Below, one piece after another: positions 45,148 through 54,017 of a stretch of 64,000 bases of DNA. The DNA is from Vibrio tasmaniensis 1F-187. Its GTDB lineage: Bacteria; Pseudomonadota; Gammaproteobacteria; Enterobacterales; Vibrionaceae. A program made the translations under genes and the position numbers. Each line of letters begins with the position of its first letter. Within the stretch, counting starts at the first letter, position 1. The stretch spans positions 1 to 64,000 of the forward strand of contig NZ_AJZM02000378.1 of the NCBI RefSeq assembly GCF_000272405.2, given 5' to 3'. The notes under the pieces were generated by a model. The model did not search any database. It was not told the DNA's origin and saw only the letters and a program-made list of their open reading frames with translations.

Positions 45148-46809
45148 CTATCTTAGTAGCTGTACACCACCAAGAGCCACGCCCGGATTTTTTCCTTTGC
45201 TGTCAAGTTTTTCTACTTCATAGACCCACTTGAGCGTTGTTGTATCGGCTGGTAAATCAACGCGGTGAATACCGTAGCGGCCTACCTTAGTGCCTCTAGG
45301 TACACTGACTGAAGAAGAACCGATAGAAGGTAAGCTAGACCACTGATTCCCTGATTTTGCTAACGCGCCATCAATAATATTGTCACCAACGCTATATGCC
45401 TTCCATACTTCAGTGCCATTCGCGAATAATTTAAGCGTACCTTTTGGTACGTCTTGAGCACCAGTCCAGCCTTTTCCAATAACAGCGGCTCTAAAACGAA
45501 TGGCCTTCCAGCTTTGTCCGCTTTCAGCTGTAACTGACACTTCAGGCTTTTTATCTTCACCACCAAGGTAGAGGTGACCTTCCCAGTTAGTGATATCGGC
45601 AGGGTTTTGTGTCCAACTATGATTAAATTGGTCAGTTGTATTGCCATCATCCCAACCAAACAGACAATCCCCATTCTTAGTGACTGTACATTGAGGGTAA
45701 TTAGCACCAGAGTTTGCTTCAGCATAACTGAAAGATAAGTTCTGAATACCCGTTTTGAGTGAGTTACGAACAGACCATACTTTTCCGGTTTTACCATCAA
45801 AATCAATGCGCCAATATAAAACATCGCTTGCTGGGTCTAGATTGACAGTGTGCGAACCTGAAGCAGCAGAACTAGCACCTGATTGAACTTCTAACCAAGT
45901 GCTATTATCTGTACTGGTATACACTTTGTAAGCACTTGATTTAGATACTTTCCAAGTGAACTTATGGTTACCCTTGAATGGGAACGATTGTCCATTATAT
46001 GGTCGCGGTGTATACGCATACTTTAAGCTATCATTAGCAAGCGCCACCATGTCACCATCAGACAAAGCAAATGAGCGCATCTCGATATTATCAACCAAGA
46101 TATTACCTGCTTTTTGCTCAGACTTTATATTAGCTGTAGCATCTTTGCCTGCATCCATCCAAGGCTTAGAAATGATCAACCCTTGGCTTGTGCCCGCAGA
46201 CAAACGGCTACCCGCCCCCCAAACACCCGCATAACCATCAGCCAACTCCATATCATCGCTTTCTTCTTTACTGCGACTGTAGTTGTTAACTAGCGTAGCT
46301 TGCTTTCCATTAACCCAAATAGAAACTTTTTGAGTGGTACGATCAACACGCACTGCGACAGTATTCCATTGACTGAGGTTAAGTGCCTCTTTGGTTGTAA
46401 CAGACACCTTTCTAAGGTCACTTCCACCCGCATAAGCAGCAAGTTGACGCGAAATCATGAACCACTCTAGTGTTCCTTCGTTCGTTAACTTAAGTTGGAA
46501 CCCATCAACCCAAATGCCCTTACTAACGAGATCAATTGGATGTTCTAGCTTGACTTTAGGTTTCACTTTGAGTGACAAAGTAAAATCGTCTTCACCGAAA
46601 TCGAAATCATGTCCGTAGTGGAACTTATACTTATAAGATTCCTGAACATCGTTCTCTAGTAAGTTAGATTTTACTGACTCGTAAGCACCTAGTTTTAGTG
46701 TTTTCGAATTCGCGTAACCTTGGTTAACCCAAACTTCAGAAACTTCCTGCTTACTCGACTCTTTTACAACAGCAACTTGTCCTGCCAATCCTGTTTGAGC
46801 GTTCACCAT
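45148..46809 (-). CDS. 3' half of interrupted copy B
   Basis: The open frame downstream of the amber codon: LamG-like domain and C-terminal beta domain without signal peptide. Its first ATG (46809) is an internal Met of the intact protein ('LWMVNAQTGL'), with no SD in front, so independent translation is doubtful. Listed because automatic annotation may call it separately. Confidence 0.3.
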   Translation of the reverse strand: MVNAQTGLAGQVAVVKESSKQEVSEVWVNQGYANSKTLKLGAYESVKSNLLENDVQESYKYKFHYGHDFDFGEDDFTLSLKVKPKVKLEHPIDLVSKGIWVDGFQLKLTNEGTLEWFMISRQLAAYAGGSDLRKVSVTTKEALNLSQWNTVAVRVDRTTQKVSIWVNGKQATLVNNYSRSKEESDDMELADGYAGVWGAGSRLSAGTSQGLIISKPWMDAGKDATANIKSEQKAGNILVDNIEMRSFALSDGDMVALANDSLKYAYTPRPYNGQSFPFKGNHKFTWKVSKSSAYKVYTSTDNSTWLEVQSGASSAASGSHTVNLDPASDVLYWRIDFDGKTGKVWSVRNSLKTGIQNLSFSYAEANSGANYPQCTVTKNGDCLFGWDDGNTTDQFNHSWTQNPADITNWEGHLYLGGEDKKPEVSVTAESGQSWKAIRFRAAVIGKGWTGAQDVPKGTLKLFANGTEVWKAYSVGDNIIDGALAKSGNQWSSLPSIGSSSVSVPRGTKVGRYGIHRVDLPADTTTLKWVYEVEKLDSKGKNPGVALGGVQLLR

Positions 46810-46932
46810 CCATAAGTCATCAACAGGTGCGTCTTCAAAATCGAAACGAGCATATAGATCTGGAGTCGTAACCTTGACATGAACAACGTCACGATCGAAC
46901 AGTTTCTTGCCATCAGTAATGATGTAGTGGAA

Positions 46933-48306
46933 CTAATCCTCACCAATAAAGCCTTTTGGTGCTTTATAGGTGACTTTCCCATTTGTGATACTGAGCTCAG
47001 CACCTTGTGCCGAGTATTTATCAACGTTGTGGATAGAAATCTTATCGCCATTAGCATCTACGTCATTTTTCATGACATCTAATGCCGTCGTGCTATCACG
47101 TTTTACACTAAAGTGGTCAATTTTAGCCGAAGGAGGCAGAGGGTAATCCGCAGGTCCAACAAGATTTCTTCTTAGACGGTTATTTTTATAAATATTGAAA
47201 TTGATATCGTCAACGTGCGCTTCACCACCTTGAATTCCGTGGCCTTCAGCAGAAGTACTATGCCCTGTGCCTAAGTAGTGCGCGGTTTCATGCAATACAA
47301 CGCCATCAGCACCAATGATGTCACCTGGAGAGCGAACAATACTTCCGAAGTTTACACCTAGAATCCAGTTACCTTTCAGCCACAACATTCTATGTTTAAG
47401 GTCCCAACCTCGCGTTTTTCTTTGTTCATCCCACCATTTTATAGCAGCGACTCTAATGGGTTCATTCTCGTGTTGGTACCCCCAAGTCTTACAAGCGTCA
47501 TGAGAAGCGCTTTTTTTACAAGTTTGGTAATGGTCGTCCAGATAGCCCCAAGTTTCTATCAACACATCATTGACAGAGAAACGTAACAAAGCATCTCGAC
47601 TCAAAACATAATCAACCAAGTTAATGTAGTAGTCGACGAGCACCATCGCATCATCCAAGTTGCTATCCGCTTCTTGAACAAACGCTTGGTAAGAGACATG
47701 AACTGCCACTTTTACTTTGTGCAGCTGAACTTGCGTTTTGTCTTTAGCAATTAAGTTATCTAAACCCGATGTTGGTGCACTCGGGTGCTCATCTACGGTT
47801 TTAATTGCTTTTTGCATGTTGTCTAAAATTGCAGACTGCGGCGTAACCGAAGCTAAGTTTTGAGCTGTTGCTGTTAGCTTCTTAGCGGAAAGACCGCTTA
47901 TGATGTCCGCTTTTTCAATTGTCCATACTCTTTGACTACCACGGAACGCTGTCACATAGAGTTTATTTTTACTGGTCAGAGCGGCAATAACTTGCGTATT
48001 CTCGTCACTGGTATCAACACCACGATAAACACGAATCGCTGGCGTATTAATAGTACTGGATGGTGCATTCCCATTAATACGGTGATCCCAAAGATATACT
48101 TTCATATCGGGCTCTCTGATCGAGTAACGATGGAGCTCTAACGTACGCTTTTTACCATTAACCGTAATTGCCACTGAAAGATCTGGGGGTGATGCTTTCG
48201 TAGGGTTGTAGACCATAGGTTTATGGCCTTCGTTTTTGCTATCTTTGCACCCACCAGCCATGACTACCGCTAGTACCACAAAACATAGACTCAGTATTTT
48301 ATTCAT
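46933..48306 (-). CDS. 5' half of interrupted copy B: truncated metzincin-type lipoprotein
   Basis: If the amber codon is real, a 457-residue lipoprotein would be made, containing the signal peptide, lipobox and the complete zinc motif (His339, Glu340, His343, His349) but lacking most of the Big_9-type segment, the LamG-like and C-terminal domains. It could in principle keep protease activity while losing substrate targeting. It has an SD and its own start. Confidence 0.5.
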   Translation of the reverse strand: MNKILSLCFVVLAVVMAGGCKDSKNEGHKPMVYNPTKASPPDLSVAITVNGKKRTLELHRYSIREPDMKVYLWDHRINGNAPSSTINTPAIRVYRGVDTSDENTQVIAALTSKNKLYVTAFRGSQRVWTIEKADIISGLSAKKLTATAQNLASVTPQSAILDNMQKAIKTVDEHPSAPTSGLDNLIAKDKTQVQLHKVKVAVHVSYQAFVQEADSNLDDAMVLVDYYINLVDYVLSRDALLRFSVNDVLIETWGYLDDHYQTCKKSASHDACKTWGYQHENEPIRVAAIKWWDEQRKTRGWDLKHRMLWLKGNWILGVNFGSIVRSPGDIIGADGVVLHETAHYLGTGHSTSAEGHGIQGGEAHVDDINFNIYKNNRLRRNLVGPADYPLPPSAKIDHFSVKRDSTTALDVMKNDVDANGDKISIHNVDKYSAQGAELSITNGKVTYKAPKGFIGED

Positions 48307-48451
48307 TCTATGTGGTTCCCTTATATCGACCAGTCTAAAGATGAATAAAAACCATAGTAATAGCAATGAATTACGTTGAACAAAACAACGCCAACGTACA
48401 GCCTATCAAAGGACTGTCTTTCAAAAGGGAGCGTGATTTAACTATGTAAAT

Positions 48452-48483
48452 AAAAAAGCCCAGCGTACAAATACGCTGGGCTA
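48452..48483 (-). terminator. terminator of metzincin copy A
   Basis: Stem AGCCCAGCGTA / TACGCTGGGCT with a 4-base loop, and TTTTTT following on the minus strand. It separates copy A from copy B. Confidence 0.85.
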
Positions 48484-48504
48484 TTAAAGTTTAAAAGAAA
48501 AGTA

Positions 48505-51500
48505 CTACCTTATTAGTTGTACGCCTCCTATAACGGCTCCGGGGGTCATTCCTTTGCTATCTAAGCGTGAGCTTTCATATTCCCATTTGAGCTGTGTGAC
48601 ATTTGCAGGGAGATCAATAAAGTGAACGCCATACATATCAGATTTCACTTTACGAGGTACACTTACTGAGTAAGTACCGATAAAAGGCAGTGACGCCCAC
48701 TCTGTACCTGCTTTAGTCCAAACCTCATCACCGATATTATAAGCTTTCCATACTTCCTTCCCATTTGCATACAGCTTCAGTGTACCTGAAGGGTAATCGT
48801 CCGCACCGGTCCAACCTTTGCCCGCCGCAGCTGCTCGAAAACGAACACCAGACCACTCACCGGTTGGAGTATCAACTTGTAAGCTCAACGTTTTTTGTTT
48901 ACCACCAAGATATATATGGCCTTCCCAGTTAGTAGTCCCGCCGTTGTCAATTGTCCAAGTATTACCATATAAGTCGTTATAACCATTTTGCGTTGCTGGC
49001 CAACCAAATAAGCAGGTTACACCTGATTTGACTTCACAATCAGGTATTGCGGCACCGTTACTAATTTCAGAGTGACTGAATGCGATTTCTTGACGACCAT
49101 TAACTAGATTATTTCGAACCGACCACACTTCGCCGACAGAACCGTTCACGTCGACACGCCAATAAAGCGCCTCATCGGAGGCATTGAGCGCGACAGTATG
49201 TGAACCCGAACTACCATTACCAATTTTTTCAGTAGACCAAGAGTTTCCATCACGGCTAATCATTAACTTGTAAGCCGATGACTTAGACAATTTCCAGCTC
49301 AGTGTTTTGCTTCCTGAGAAAGCAATGCCTTCACCATTATATGGACGCGGTGCATAAGGATACACATAATTGTTGTTGGTCAATTTTGATATCTGATCAT
49401 CTGTAAGTGCAAATGACCTCAACTCTACGTTATCGATACGCAAATAGCGGCTCTGGCTTTTTTGTAACTCCTGCTTGTGTACTTCGTCCGTATCCCACCA
49501 TGCTTGCCCGATAGTCAAACCTTGACTGATACTTGACGCTCTTCGGCTACCTCCGCCCCATAAACCAGCATAACCTTTAGGAAGATTAACCTCATTTTGC
49601 GCTTCATCGACAAGCGACTGTTTAACCCCATCAACCCATAAGCTTGCTTGATTCGTTGTTCGGTCAACTCGCACAGCAATTGCATGCCATGCGCTATCAG
49701 CAGGTAAAGGTGACTCCGTCGTCATTGTTACAATGCGGTAATCAGTACCGCCTTTATGCATAGCGTATTGACGAGACTTCATGTACCACTTTAGTTTTCC
49801 ATCTTTCAGTAGTCGTAAGTGGTAGCCTTCTCTCTCCATTCCACGGTTAACCAAATTAATGTCATGAGGAAGTCTAGTTCCAACTTTCACTTTCAATGAA
49901 ACCGTGAAGCTATCATCACCGAGATCAAATGCATGACCGTAATGAGTATTATATTTAAACGACTCAGGTACATCGTATTTGCTTTTGATTGACCTTACCG
50001 CTTCATGAGCGCCCAGCGTTAATGTCTTTCCATAGGAATCGTTAGTCACTGATTGTGAGTAATCAACCCAAACATCCTTCCCTGAACGCCAATCACGACT
50101 AACATGAAGCTGACTTGCTAGTCCGGTCTGTTCATTAGGAATCCAAAAATCTTCAATCGCGCTTTCAAATCCGAATCTAGCGTACAAACCAAGGCTTGTT
50201 ACTCTTAAATGAACCTCTTCACGATCATACAATTGTTTTCCATGATGCTTAGTTGAGTCAGTGATTTGATAAAAGAACGAATCTTCTCCCACAAACCCTT
50301 TCGGTGGGGTATAGACCAGTTTATCTCCGACGATCTTAACTTGACCGCCTTGAACGGTAAGCGAGTCCACTTTATTTATCGATATCGAATCACCATTTGC
50401 ATCAAAGTCATTTTTCAACACATCTAATGTTTTCGCTGTATCACGCAACACACCAAAGTGATCAATTTTAGCCGATGGGGGTAACGGGTAATCAGCAGGG
50501 CCAACAATCGCTTGTCTGGCTACACGGTTTTTGTAACCGACAAAACCAATATCTCCCACGTGCGCTTCACCACCTTGTGAGGTTTCTTCCTCGCCACCAG
50601 TATGGTGCCCCGTACCTAAATAGTGTGAGGTTTCGTGTAAAACAACACCATCCGCTTGAATCAATTGACCCATCGAGCGAACATAAGATCCCCAGTTCAC
50701 ACCAACAACCCCACTGCCTACCAAATCAATCATGCGATGTCGAACATCCCAATGGCGCGTTTTTCTTTGGGCATCCACCCAACGTCGTGTTGCGTTTTTA
50801 ATTGAGGTATTCTCATTTTGGTAACCCCAGTCTTTACATCTATCGTGACTGCTACTCTTTATACAGTTATTGTAGTGACTCCTTAAATGCCCCCATGTTT
50901 CAATAAGAACATCTTGCATAGAGAATCGAATTAACGCATCACGACTATACACATAGTCCACTAAGTTTATGTAGTAATCAGCTAAAACCATAGCATCATC
51001 AAAGTTACCGTCAGCTTGCTCTTTAAAAGTCTGGTAACTAATTTGAACAAATGCATTTATCTTACTCAGTTTAATGTCTGACATATTTGTTGGTAAGATA
51101 TTGTCTAGACCCGAAACTGGGTTATCCGGATTTTTGTCTATTGGCTTAATCGACTTCTGAACCGCATCTAATATACTGTTTTGTCGAGACACAGAAGAAA
51201 AGCTAGACTTCAACGGTTGGATAGTACCCGCTGATTTACCACCAGTTACCGCTGCATCCTTGATCGACCAAACTCGGTGGCTACCACGAAAAGCAGTTAC
51301 ATATAATTTATTTTTAGTGGTAAGAGCCGCTATAACTTGAGTATTCTCATCACTCGTATCAACGCCTCGGTAAACACGAATGTCCGGAGTTTTAATAGTA
51401 CTCGAAGGGGCGTTCCCGTTAATACGATGATCCCATAGATATACTTTCATATCGGGCTCACGAATAGAGTAACGATTCAGCTCTAACGTACGCTTTTTTC

Positions 51501-51651
51501 CATTAACAATAATTTCAACAGAAAGCTCTGACGGTGATGCTTTCGTTGGCTTATAGACCATAGGTTTATGGCCTTCATTTTTGCTATCTTTACAGCCCCC
51601 AGCAGTGACCACTGCTAAAGCCACGAAAAACAGACTCAGTGTTTTCTTCAT
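48505..51651 (-). CDS. metzincin-type metalloprotease lipoprotein with LamG-like domain, copy A
   Basis: 1048 residues from the ATG at 51651, chosen because it starts a lipoprotein signal (MKKTLSLFFVALAVVTAGGC). The first ~420 residues include an HExxHxxGxxH zinc motif, 'HETSHYLGTGH' from His339, which is the metzincin signature; a Met-turn was not located with certainty. Then a cadherin-like/Big_9-type segment ('YTPPKGFVGEDSFFYQI', about 440-480), a LamG-like lectin fold (about 500-740, 'YGHAFDLGDDSFTVSLKVKV') and a C-terminal beta domain ending 'GGVQLIR'. The protein likely degrades or binds an extracellular protein or glycoprotein at the cell surface. Tandem paralogue downstream. Confidence 0.8.
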   Translation of the reverse strand: MKKTLSLFFVALAVVTAGGCKDSKNEGHKPMVYKPTKASPSELSVEIIVNGKKRTLELNRYSIREPDMKVYLWDHRINGNAPSSTIKTPDIRVYRGVDTSDENTQVIAALTTKNKLYVTAFRGSHRVWSIKDAAVTGGKSAGTIQPLKSSFSSVSRQNSILDAVQKSIKPIDKNPDNPVSGLDNILPTNMSDIKLSKINAFVQISYQTFKEQADGNFDDAMVLADYYINLVDYVYSRDALIRFSMQDVLIETWGHLRSHYNNCIKSSSHDRCKDWGYQNENTSIKNATRRWVDAQRKTRHWDVRHRMIDLVGSGVVGVNWGSYVRSMGQLIQADGVVLHETSHYLGTGHHTGGEEETSQGGEAHVGDIGFVGYKNRVARQAIVGPADYPLPPSAKIDHFGVLRDTAKTLDVLKNDFDANGDSISINKVDSLTVQGGQVKIVGDKLVYTPPKGFVGEDSFFYQITDSTKHHGKQLYDREEVHLRVTSLGLYARFGFESAIEDFWIPNEQTGLASQLHVSRDWRSGKDVWVDYSQSVTNDSYGKTLTLGAHEAVRSIKSKYDVPESFKYNTHYGHAFDLGDDSFTVSLKVKVGTRLPHDINLVNRGMEREGYHLRLLKDGKLKWYMKSRQYAMHKGGTDYRIVTMTTESPLPADSAWHAIAVRVDRTTNQASLWVDGVKQSLVDEAQNEVNLPKGYAGLWGGGSRRASSISQGLTIGQAWWDTDEVHKQELQKSQSRYLRIDNVELRSFALTDDQISKLTNNNYVYPYAPRPYNGEGIAFSGSKTLSWKLSKSSAYKLMISRDGNSWSTEKIGNGSSGSHTVALNASDEALYWRVDVNGSVGEVWSVRNNLVNGRQEIAFSHSEISNGAAIPDCEVKSGVTCLFGWPATQNGYNDLYGNTWTIDNGGTTNWEGHIYLGGKQKTLSLQVDTPTGEWSGVRFRAAAAGKGWTGADDYPSGTLKLYANGKEVWKAYNIGDEVWTKAGTEWASLPFIGTYSVSVPRKVKSDMYGVHFIDLPANVTQLKWEYESSRLDSKGMTPGAVIGGVQLIR

Positions 51652-51836
51652 TCTAAAGAGTTCCTTCATGTTTACCGCCCTAAACATGAACAAAAACAAC
51701 ATTGTTAGCAATGAATTACGTTAAACAAAACCGCATCGACGCACAGTCATTTCAAATGGAAATGCCGAAAAATTCCATAAATCAAATTTTCGAAGCTGTT
51801 GGTTATAAATCGTTTTAATAAATTCTAGGTTTTGAG

Positions 51837-51865
51837 TTGTAACAACCTTGCATGAAAGGTATAAA
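51837..51865 (+). promoter_or_regulatory. sigma-70 promoter of aspC
   Basis: TTGTAA (51837-51842) and TATAAA (51860-51865) with a 17-base spacer, about 40 bases before the aspC start. The -35 overlaps a small palindrome GTTGTAACAAC. Confidence 0.55.
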
Positions 51866-51912
51866 TACCGGAGTTATTATTACCTCCCTCTCAATTGACA
51901 TGGATGAAGATT

Positions 51913-53103
51913 ATGTTTGAAAAAGTGTTAGCAGCTCCCGCCGATCCTATTCTCGGCCTTACTGAAGAATTTAAAAAAGACTCTCGTGAAGAGAAAATTA
52001 ACCTTGGTGTTGGCATCTACAAAAATGAAGATGGTCAAACGCCAGTACTTAAAACAGTAAAGAAAGCAGAAGCTGCACTTCTTGAAAACGAAAAAACCAA
52101 ATCTTACCTAACGATTGAAGGTACCGCTGAATACGGTCTAGCGGTTCAGAAACTGCTTTTCGGTTCAGATGCAGAGATCGTAACGTCTCAACGCGCTAAA
52201 ACAGCACAAGCTCCAGGTGGTACAGGTGCACTTCGCGTAGCGGGTGAATTCATCAAGCGCCAACTGGGTGACGTGAAAATCTGGATCAGTAACCCAACTT
52301 GGGCTAACCACAACGGCGTTTTCGCTGCTGCCGGTATCGAAACAGCTCAATACAGCTACTACAACGCTGAAACCAAAGACAAAGACTTCGCAGGCATGGT
52401 TGCTGACCTAGAGAAAGCTTCTGAAGGCGACATCGTTCTTCTTCACGGCTGCTGTCATAACCCAACAGGCATCGACCCAACAACTGAAGAGTGGGAAGTA
52501 CTTGCTAAGTTAGTTGCTGAGAAGAAACTGCTTCCTCTATTCGATTTTGCCTACCAAGGTTTTGCTAAAGGTGTTGAAGAAGATGCAGCTGGCCTGCGCA
52601 TTTTTGCTAAATACAACAAAGAGATTCTTGTTGCTAGCTCGTTCTCTAAGAACTTCGGTTTGTACAACGAGCGTGTTGGTGCATTCACATTGGTTGCAGA
52701 ATCTGCAGACGTAGCAACAACAGCGTTCTCTCAAGTTAAGAGCATCATCCGCTCTATCTACTCTAACCCACCAGCGCACGGCAGTGCTGTCGTTACTCAC
52801 ATCCTTGGTGATGCTGATCTACGTGCAGAATGGGAAGCAGAAGTAGCAGAAATGCGTGACCGTATCCAAGAGATGCGCGAGCTATTCGTAACGACACTGA
52901 AATCTGAAGGTGTTGATGCAGACTTCACATTCATCGAGCGCCAAAACGGCATGTTCTCTTTCTCTGGTTTAAGCAAAGAGCAAGTAACTCGCCTGAAAGA
53001 CGAATTCGCAATCTACATTGTCGGCTCTGGCCGTATCAGCGTAGCGGGCATGACGAAGTCAAATATGGGTCCTCTATGTAAAGGCATCGCTGCGGTTCTT
53101 TAA
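51913..53103 (+). CDS. aspC: aspartate/aromatic aminotransferase (AspC type)
   Basis: 396 residues from the ATG at 51913, the same length as E. coli AspC and starting '[16 protein letters not shown]'; an upstream TTG is unlikely. Class I fold-type aminotransferase moving the amino group of aspartate (and often aromatic amino acids) to 2-oxoglutarate. The PLP lysine is in '[17 protein letters not shown]', and substrate Arg residues are in '[13 protein letters not shown]' and near 'GSGRISVAG'. AspC versus TyrB cannot be fully resolved without alignment. Strongly biased codon use implies high expression. Confidence 0.9.
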   Translation: MFEKVLAAPADPILGLTEEFKKDSREEKINLGVGIYKNEDGQTPVLKTVKKAEAALLENEKTKSYLTIEGTAEYGLAVQKLLFGSDAEIVTSQRAKTAQAPGGTGALRVAGEFIKRQLGDVKIWISNPTWANHNGVFAAAGIETAQYSYYNAETKDKDFAGMVADLEKASEGDIVLLHGCCHNPTGIDPTTEEWEVLAKLVAEKKLLPLFDFAYQGFAKGVEEDAAGLRIFAKYNKEILVASSFSKNFGLYNERVGAFTLVAESADVATTAFSQVKSIIRSIYSNPPAHGSAVVTHILGDADLRAEWEAEVAEMRDRIQEMRELFVTTLKSEGVDADFTFIERQNGMFSFSGLSKEQVTRLKDEFAIYIVGSGRISVAGMTKSNMGPLCKGIAAVL

Positions 53104-53142
53104 TCGAAAAAGAAACCTGCACTTGCAGACCAATAGATATGC

Positions 53143-53170
53143 AAAAGCCAGCTATTAAGCTGGCTTTTTT
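53143..53170 (+). terminator. aspC terminator
   Basis: Stem AAAAGCCAGCT / AGCTGGCTTTT with an ATTA loop and further T's. Confidence 0.9.
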
Positions 53171-53225
53171 GTGTCTGCCTCCTTTATATGTCAGTTTTTA
53201 AGACGCTTAGTCTATATATCGCTAA

Positions 53226-53867
53226 CTAATACTCTAGGAAGAACTCTACACCTAGCTCGTTAGTGCGTTCACTACGAATCTTACCTTCGCCATTTCTGTG
53301 TTGGTAAGAGCCACCAATCGCAAATTTGTTGGTCACTAAATAGCGTAAACCTAGGTGGTAGACTTCCTCGTCAAACAAGTCACTGCGATTCACTTGTACA
53401 CTGCCGTTCGCTATCCAACGTTTCGCAAAGCCATAGTTGAGTTCCGCTTTTATTCCTTGGATAAACTCCGTGTCAGACGAGCGAGTAATGTTAGTTCCAT
53501 TATCTTCGACTTCCCCCTTAGTAATACCAAGCAGGTAGTAAGCCACTATATCTAGATCTCGCTTAATACTGTAACGGTACCCAATGCCCGGCATAAGGGT
53601 ATCCATTCGAGTTGTTGATTCATCTGGGTGAATGAAACGAGCACTGTAGTCACCCAACAATAGCCAATCATCCGTTATCGCATAGCTAATACCTAATCCA
53701 TAGGATGATGCATTGTTATTGCTGCCTGCATCTTCATTCAAACTTCCCGAATGAGCGGTGGCGTATATATGGTCATAATCAAGAATATCCACACTGTGAG
53801 TTTCGGCCCACGAACTTGAAGAAAACATAAAAATTGCAGACACTAAACTAAGTTTCCACTTCGGCAT
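53226..53867 (-). CDS. outer-membrane beta-barrel protein
   Basis: 213 residues from the ATG at 53867, which is preceded by AAGGA at 8-base spacing; an ATG at 53876 is too near its SD. Signal peptide about 1-21 (SSSWA-E). Alternating strands ('YGLGISYAITDDWLLLGDYSARF' in parts, 'GIGYRYSIKRDLDIVAYYLLG', 'IKAELNYGFAKRWIANGSV') and a final 'LGVEFFLEY' ending in an aromatic indicate a barrel of the OmpA-like/OmpW type. Role unknown. Converges on aspC. Confidence 0.8.
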   Translation of the reverse strand: MPKWKLSLVSAIFMFSSSSWAETHSVDILDYDHIYATAHSGSLNEDAGSNNNASSYGLGISYAITDDWLLLGDYSARFIHPDESTTRMDTLMPGIGYRYSIKRDLDIVAYYLLGITKGEVEDNGTNITRSSDTEFIQGIKAELNYGFAKRWIANGSVQVNRSDLFDEEVYHLGLRYLVTNKFAIGGSYQHRNGEGKIRSERTNELGVEFFLEY

Positions 53868-54017
53868 TCCTATCATCCTTTAACTGTCACCCTATTATTT
53901 GAAAGATTAGTCTATCCCTAAGACTTTAAAAAGGTTTTAGCTCACAGATTGATTTGTGACGGCAAAATATTATCAAATGTTGTACCATGAAATCATACAA
54001 ACCAATGGATGATCATT

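Larger units (their letters stand above)
45148..48306 (-). pseudogene. metzincin-type metalloprotease lipoprotein, copy B, interrupted by one amber codon
   Basis: A frame of 1052 codons from the ATG at 48306 (SD GGGAACC), broken only by a TAG at 46933-46935 (codon 458). Without it the reading matches copy A (48505-51651) throughout: lipobox AGGC, metzincin zinc motif 'HETAHYLGTGH' from His339, cadherin-like Big_9-type segment about 420-490, LamG-like domain about 500-740, and a C-terminal beta domain ending 'GGVQLLR'. Copy A has TCG (Ser) at exactly codon 458, so one base change (C to A) explains the stop. No frameshift is needed. The rest of the frame is undamaged, suggesting a recent mutation, a sequencing error, or readthrough. 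Confidence 0.8.

Noticed and set aside
45360..45824. 154-codon open frame inside metzincin copy B, other frame same strand
   Set aside because: The frame of copy B continues through here with clear similarity to copy A, so this is a shadow.
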